A DNA stretch of 64,000 nucleotides. Source: Polytrichum commune. Taxonomy: Eukaryota > Streptophyta > Polytrichopsida > Polytrichales > Polytrichaceae. The position numbers and the translations under genes were made by a program. Numbering within the stretch: position 1 is the first letter of the stretch; every line of letters begins with the position of its first letter. Shown in pieces: positions 58,247 through 64,000 of this stretch. The notes under the pieces are model-generated. The model was not told the DNA's origin. It searched no databases and was given only the letters and a program-made list of their open reading frames with translations. The stretch is from assembly GCA_950295325.1 (NCBI GenBank), contig OX485808.1:1304501-1368500 (forward strand). Direction: 5' to 3'.

Positions 58247-58494
58247 GGGAAGTTCATCTAAAAGAATTGGTAATTTTTCCAAAGTCTTGAACTTCAACCA
58301 GTTATTTCTCGACTCAAATTGGTTCATCTGTAACTAGCGGTGGGTTCTCATTCGTTGCTTAGGATTCGATCGCATTTGGCATGATCCACTATCCCAGCCT
58401 AGCATTCAGTGCACCTCAAACCTGAATTTGGTGGAAAACGCACACAAATATTAAAATAATCGAGAGTTGGTGAACCTTTTCGCTGGCGAAATGA

Positions 58495-58698
58495 TTAGTT
58501 CCAGCTGCGTGGAAAAAGACACCTGAGAATGGTATTGAGTCCCATCATACCATGATCCACAGGTGCAACCACCTCCTCAATCTCGATATCGATGGCGCCA
58601 AAAGCGGATGAGACATTCAGCAGCATTCCCTGGAATTGTGTGAGCAAGCTCTCATCATCATACCCTTTCGGATTTGACTTCCGAATGTGAGATGGCAA
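58495..58698 (-). other. Orphan ORF, possible gene fragment
   Basis: A 67-codon frame with YDDESLLTQFQGMLLNVSSA then FGAIDIEIEEVVAPVDHG. Composition is protein-like rather than repeat-like and GC content rises locally. I do not recognise the family. No phase-consistent neighbour exon was found; the longer overlapping frame at 58617-58892 gives no help. It could be an exon of an unrecognised gene or a pseudogene piece. Confidence 0.3.
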
Positions 58699-58918
58699 AT
58701 AAATAAAAAAGGAGCGTCACAAGCAGTTCTGCAACTGGATTGGCTGCCTTTTACATGACCACTTGTGGACGGATCCGCTTCCGGGAATCTCGCAATTCTC
58801 TCATGCATGATCTTACTATAAAACTTACTAGACACCACACCCACATGAAAAGCTAGAGCTTGTGGATTCCTAGTCAATGTGGATAGGCCCACCTAGATTA
58901 CACAGGTGTTTAAATTAC

Positions 58919-58942
58919 ACAGGGTTTAGGGTTTAGGGTTTG
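58919..58942 (+). promoter_or_regulatory. Telomere-like GGGTTTA repeat (telo-box type)
   Basis: Three perfect units of the plant telomere heptamer, AGGGTTTAGGGTTTAGGG. Short interstitial repeats of this kind act as telo-boxes in many plant promoters. Here they lie about 65 bp upstream of a small + strand ORF (58988). A chance or relic origin is also possible. Confidence 0.6.
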
Positions 58943-58987
58943 ACCACATGCAAACGTTATCCAAGTCTCTTGAGCCGGAAGCTGTGA

Positions 58988-59173
58988 ATGCTGCAGAATG
59001 GTGCTTTTCGGGATTCTATCTCCAATTTTGGATCTCGCCTGGTGGATGCAACAAGAGCATCAAGGTCCTGGTGGACAGAATTAATCAACCAATTTGTCAT
59101 TCAACTTGCAATCATTATCTCAGCAATGCAACTCTATACATATATCCGTGGATTTCTTGGTATCTACTCTTAG
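58988..59173 (+). CDS. Candidate small membrane protein ORF, unrecognised
   Basis: A 61-codon frame: NGAFRDSISNFGSRLVDATR then ASRSWWTEL, followed by a hydrophobic stretch QFVIQLAIIISAMQLYTYIR and GFLGIYS before a TAG stop. The mix of a polar head and one membrane-spanning segment is protein-like. An acceptor-like CTGCAG just before AATGG (58995) would allow it to be a terminal exon instead. No upstream exon or family was recognised. Confidence 0.3.
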   Translation: MLQNGAFRDSISNFGSRLVDATRASRSWWTELINQFVIQLAIIISAMQLYTYIRGFLGIYS

Positions 59174-59405
59174 TCACAAAGCGAGCCTCTTTCAAAAGCT
59201 GGAATGGAAGGAAAAGAGACGCATCTGTTGCATTCTGGAGATGAAAGGGGGGTGATGGAGAAAACAGAGATGAGAACAAAAACACAAGGAAATGAAAGGA
59301 AGAAGTCGAAGGGGTTTGGGGTGAGGGGCGTACGTAACAGTAGTCCCTCAAAACATCATATTTCATCCTGTGATCTGCCGAGTCAAAAGCAGATCAAACA
59401 TTATT

Positions 59406-59486
59406 CGTGGCAAGATGTGAGCTTTGTGTGGAGGGTGGATGCGTGGCAAGATGTGAGCTTTGTGTGGAGGGTGGATGCGTGGCAGC
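59406..59486 (+). repeat. 36-bp tandem duplication
   Basis: GTGGCAAGATGTGAGCTTTG then TGTGGAGGGTGGATGC occurs twice back to back without a mismatch, and GTGGCA begins a third copy. The unit length is a multiple of three, so an ORF reads through it, but nothing else supports coding. Confidence 0.85.
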
Positions 59487-59797
59487 ACAACCACCCCTTC
59501 AGCGGACAATTGACTAGAGTCTCCTACCTAAAATATGGCACAGGGTGTTGTGATACGGGCCCGTTGCCTATCCGTGATAATCTTCAACCTTTCCTGCTGG
59601 TTCGGAAGATGGCCTAGGCTCTGACTGACATGAATCACCAACCTTTCCTTTCACATGGAATCCAAGAAACTGTGACAGAGGCATCTAAATGTATGTGTAC
59701 ACCTACATTCCATCACGGTAGCTGTTTACAAGAATGGTAGCTTAGATACATAGTTTGCTTGCTTGGGTGGAAGAAGACGACCGAAGACACGTCATCT

Positions 59798-62700
59798 TTA
59801 TCTATCGGATCGCGGTCGTTTTGAAGCAGACCACGACTTGGGAGCTATGGCGGGATCTGCTGCCGCCCGCGTCCCTTGTTGGCTCCCGTTGCCATTGAGA
59901 GGGTGAAGCACATTTGCAACCAGTGTGTCACTCACCAAAGCAGCATCCCCAAAGTCCAGCCTCCCCAAGCGCCTCCCAGTCCTGCAACCGTGCTCAGCAA
60001 CATGAATTTCTGTGTCTAGTGTGAAACTGGGATACTATTATATCAATCTATCAACTGAGATACCCAGAAGACAAGAGTTGTCAGTGAAATCACAAAGCAC
60101 TCACGAAAGCTTTATTGAGAAGAAACCCCACACCTGTGGTTTAGTCGATTGTTGATGGCTGTCAGATCCTTCGAAGGACTTTGGTAGGCTTGCGTACTCT
60201 CCCCTACACATGCATATAGACTTCGTGTATGTGGAGACATGATTGAATCAACCTGCAAGATCCCTTCCACATGTCAAAGTGCTGCATTAAAAAGACATTG
60301 TGTCAATCTCCAGAGCATCAGATCAAATTAGGATATAGCAATGTAGGCTTTAATTCAAATGGAGAGAGTTGGCATCGTGGCATGCCTTATTAGAGGGCAG
60401 TGGGGAGACGTAGACATTATGTGATGCAGAAACCTTTTTGGGAGACATATCTGGAAGAATAGGAAAGGAGGAGGGTCTCGGTGACCCAGGTGCCTGGACT
60501 GCACACCCCACCAATTTACAACGGGCAGTTGTTAGCATTAGATGCACAACCTAGCAACACGTGCGGGACCAGTCAAGATCAAAGGAAATCCTGTTGAACA
60601 GACACACAAGTCAGACAGAAATTATGCAAGGTTATGCTTGTCATCCCGACGCCTACCTTGACTACTGCAGACTGCAGACTGTGCTTGTTGCAGTTTTTGT
60701 TATACAGGGAAAGGGGTCACTCGACAGGCTTCAGACCAGGCCTCCCAGGTAAAATCCAGGTCTCAAGAGAGCCCTGCATTTAAAAACCTGGTGATGTCAG
60801 ATGAGGTTCTTGTAATGATGAGCACCACTACAGGGACTTCAATTTTGGGAGTAGAGGAAGACACTCTAGGACAGAAGTGGATTGGATACAAATCATTCCT
60901 CAAATTGGAGGAAGATCTACACGCACAAATTATGTTGCTGACCACACTAAACACCAGACCAAAGAGGTCTAAAAGAAAACACCTTCGGAGCTATTGAACA
61001 AGTGATGAAGGGGGAGCGGTATTCAGAGGTAATAATACTGGACAAGAGAAACAACCAAAAAAAGGATCCACAGATTCAAACCTGACAATGCTGTCAGGAA
61101 TCTGAATCCAGGACAATCGACCAATTACTTGACAAGCGGCAACTTACTGCCATGAGAAGTACCAACTCGTGATTGCAAGTAGACTTCTTCAGGTCAGGAA
61201 GGGCCATGTTTATCTATAAATTACAAAACGATCTCTCTTTAGCAAGTCTCCTTATATTATACATCGTAGTTTCTGACAAATGTACAAAGGATAGTGGACA
61301 ACCATACAAGATGCGCATATTTGACGATCTTGTTTGAGATTACTTGTGCAGAAATGGTACAACTGGGAAACCTAAAAGGTGCAGAAATATTAAATTGCAA
61401 CTTTGAATTTTCCTTTCACCCAGATCTGATAGATAAATTGAATACTGATTTCAATTCTGTAGACAACAAAAGATTCTTCGTGCTCAGTTGCAAAATCATC
61501 TCAAAACATATGACAAGAACCTCACCATCTCCTTGGTCCCTTTCCTCAGCAACACGGGGATGGCTTGGAACTGCAGGAGAAGCATTTGAGCCCGCGTTCA
61601 GCAAGAAAGACTTGGTTGAAGGAACAAAAACTTCATTGTAAAATTTGATGATGTCTCCTGTCTCTTGTCCTCCTGGTTTCTGTAAATAAATAAATAAAAT
61701 CCAAAAATGCGATTGTCAGCATAATAGAAGTACAAAGATCACAAGAAAAACTGACCACTAGAAGTTTACAGAAAATATCTATAAACCCATACCAAGCCAT
61801 GAAATTCTGGTATCAAGAGCACATACCCCAGCTCGCCTCACAGGGGGCAAGTCAATAAAGACATTGCGAAACACATAAGGCTTGCACTGTGGTTGCTTTC
61901 TGTAGTGAAAAATAATATCTCGGAATGTCACATTTACTTTGCTGACCTGTTTTTCAACCAAAATAAACTGTCAGCATCTTGAAGAGCCCAATCTTTACTG
62001 CAGACCAGTAAATGATTATATACACAAACACAGTCAATGAAACAGACCAGTGCATATAACCACCTTCTTAGTGTTAAGGTCATCAACTAGTTCAAATGCA
62101 TTCAAGAATGAACACTGACCTTGCAGATACCATAAAGGCTGCACAAGATGAGCTGGTCAATGTGTCGGTTGAAGAAAAGGCTTGTTTCATGATGCAAGGC
62201 ATGTTGCACTACACGGTATACTTGTTCTGCAATCTGGTGGGACTGCTGAAGGCGGTCACACAAGTTCCGTATTCTCACAGCAGCCAACTTCATCACCTGA
62301 TCACATGTATCACATACACAAGTGAGCTACCTGGATCTCCATTACTAGCTACAACCACCAGAAACTGTCATAAATAGCAAGGCGTGGGCAAGCTTGCAGA
62401 TTCAGTACAAAAACTTGAGAACCCTCGCTAACATGTTCTATATTTTTTAGTGGCATTGCTCAGCATTGATTACAAGCTCTCCAACAACATGAAAATTGGA
62501 TAAACCTCGAAAGAGATGAATGGCTTATAACAGGCCAATTGGAAGTGAAGCATGTAACAAGGACTGCACCTTTTGGAAAAACACATTTATACATGTCTCT
62601 GCACAAGTCTCCCCTCCTGCATGAGGATTTGGCCTTTGAGGACTGCGCCAAGCATGACAAACAGTCAGGAACAAGCACAATAACGCTACTTAGCCTTTCC

Positions 62701-64000
62701 TTACTCCTATGTTAGCAACAAACTCATCAGGAGAATAAGAAAAATCCCAACATTATTTTAAAGCATTGACTTCTACAGTTCAATAAGAAGTTGACTCAAC
62801 AGAAGTAATTTCACCAAACAAGAGAAACAGAAACAGAAATAGAAATAATTGCATAATCTGCAAGTGAGCAGTTGGGGTCCAGATGTAAAGATCACTAGAT
62901 TCTGCAGTCACTCAAACAATACATGCCAATGACTTACCTGGCAAATGCTGGTAGCAAAGGGGGCACTAAACGACTTCTTTGGGGGGAGTTGAATGCTGTA
63001 AAAGCTGATGGCCCTCTAACTGGTGACATGAAACTTGCAGGCCCAGCTTGGTCAACACCTGTAGCATTTCCATTGGCTTTAACTGGTGTCGCAGACACAT
63101 GTCTAGCCGGAGACAGTGGACCTCCTGCTAAATCCCCTGCAGAAATTAATAATAAAGGTGAGAAACTAGAAACAGGATTCTTCTAGAACATGAGTATTCC
63201 AAACCAAGTAAACAATATTCTGAATTACACGTAAAGGCAGCACTGACAGATAATACCAGGAAGATCCAATCCAAAAACTACTCCAATAGAAGAAAATAAT
63301 CAAGGACCTGAAAAAATCCAGAAGAAAAAAGAGAACTGTAATATGGAGAAAAAAACATCTTGAGAATACATACATACAATTACATTGAACTGAGACCACT
63401 GATTTAGACATGACTGACTTTCAAGCAATACATCAAGGACAGAAAACCCCAAGCCCATGCAGTACACTAGGCATTATATGGTGACCTGCAGGGCAAGACT
63501 ACCTTCAAAACTATCAAAAGCAACAGGCATTCTCACTTCAAGTTCGTATCCTATAACTGATTTAATTTTTTTACTGTACTCTGATATATCTATTGCAACT
63601 TTCAGTAAACACAACTGAGAAGTTCAATCATCCACATCATCTCACCTTCTGCACCCTCCATTTTGCAAGGTGCAGCCAATCTTGATGCTGATGAGGAATT
63701 ATGTTGTAAGCTCAGGTTGTCTAAAGAAGGCATGGGTTCTGCCATCAAATTCATGCGATTGATCTCTGAAGCAAGATTTGGCTTTGCAATAATAAGTGAA
63801 TTGTACATTGACGAGCCTCTTTCCCATGCCATACTCTCCAGTAATCTCTCTTCTATAGAGTTCAGATGTCGCTTCAGTTCACGAGGAAGCTCCTCATGCC
63901 TAACAAAGCTTTCAATAACTTTACTCAAATCAAAAGCTGTTATTCCTGTTGGCTCCAGCACAGCAGGAAATGTCATTGTCACGGTCTTGTGGGTAGCTAG
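59798..64000 (-). CDS. RBR1: Retinoblastoma-related protein (RBR), C-terminal part
   Basis: Nine exons in transcription order: 63646 to beyond 64000 (5' end outside the window), 62938-63136, 62570-62642, 62120-62296, 61827-61946, 61526-61679, 60386-60498, 60134-60252, 59798-59981 (TAA at 59798-59800). All joins are in phase and give 497 residues here. First exon: end of pocket domain A ([40 protein letters not shown]). Next: variable spacer. Pocket B from about residue 195: [64 protein letters not shown]-terminal region: [50 protein letters not shown]. Plant RBR represses E2F-driven transcription and is released by cyclin-CDK phosphorylation; Ser-Pro sites are kept. One intron (60253-60385) has a GC donor. 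N-terminal domain and promoter lie outside. Confidence 0.96.

Noticed and set aside
60381..60386. RBR ending at the in-frame TAA after ...[14 protein letters not shown]
   Set aside because: Downstream exons that are clearly RBR C-terminal sequence join in phase if a GC donor is used; truncation is possible only as an alternative isoform.
1..64000. CRISPR arrays, prophage, bacterial operons, rRNA genes, LTR retrotransposons
   Set aside because: No regular repeat-spacer array, phage gene, rRNA-like block or recognisable LTR pair was found by reading; tRNA genes were not exhaustively searched by eye. The content is plant nuclear.

Overview
The window reads as nuclear DNA of a land plant. The evidence is the gene content (a retinoblastoma-related protein, a SCAB-type actin-binding protein, a small Tim chaperone), many short spliceosomal introns, a TTTAGGG-type telomere-like motif near 58.93 kb, AT-rich intergenic DNA and dense plant-style MITEs. 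Protein divergence and the repeats hint at a non-seed plant (fern, lycophyte or bryophyte), but the sequence does not settle this. There is no sign of bacterial operons, CRISPR arrays or prophage.

Layout. 0-7.1 kb: repeats only (a 370-bp fold-back, a (GGGC)n tract, a 46-bp minisatellite, nested MITEs). 7.2-9.4 kb: TIM8 on the + strand, two coding exons around a 1.8-kb intron largely made of ~130-bp tandem units. 9.4-32.6 kb: no gene I can support; Harbinger-like, Mutator-like, CTAC-type and pogo-like elements, minisatellites and a high-copy dispersed repeat carrying poly-C tracts. 32.6-36.6 kb: a GC-rich tandemly duplicated promoter-like region, a duplicated 5' intron, and an intact single-exon gene for an unrecognised acidic 478-residue protein (+). 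37.8-45.9 kb: SCAB on the - strand, ten coding exons, 480 residues, with tandem repeats and a LINE fragment in its introns. 48-57.5 kb: mobile-element territory with clear nesting. 58.5-59.5 kb: two orphan ORFs and a short duplication. 59.8-64 kb: the 3' two thirds of RBR on the - strand, running off the right edge.

The genes are unrelated housekeeping or cytoskeletal genes: TIM8 in mitochondrial import, SCAB in actin bundling, RBR in cell-cycle control. They do not form a pathway. I rebuilt exon chains by hand from reading frame, splice sites and remembered family conservation; joins are phase-consistent throughout TIM8, SCAB and RBR.

I found no undescribed molecular system. The most interesting signals are: a GC-AG intron in RBR; a nested stack in which a pogo-like transposon and a CTAC MITE both sit inside a third repeat; a Mutator-like MITE pair with a perfect 10-bp target duplication; two Harbinger-like MITEs sharing one TTA; and repeats on both sides of SCAB exon 2 that copy its donor-site context.
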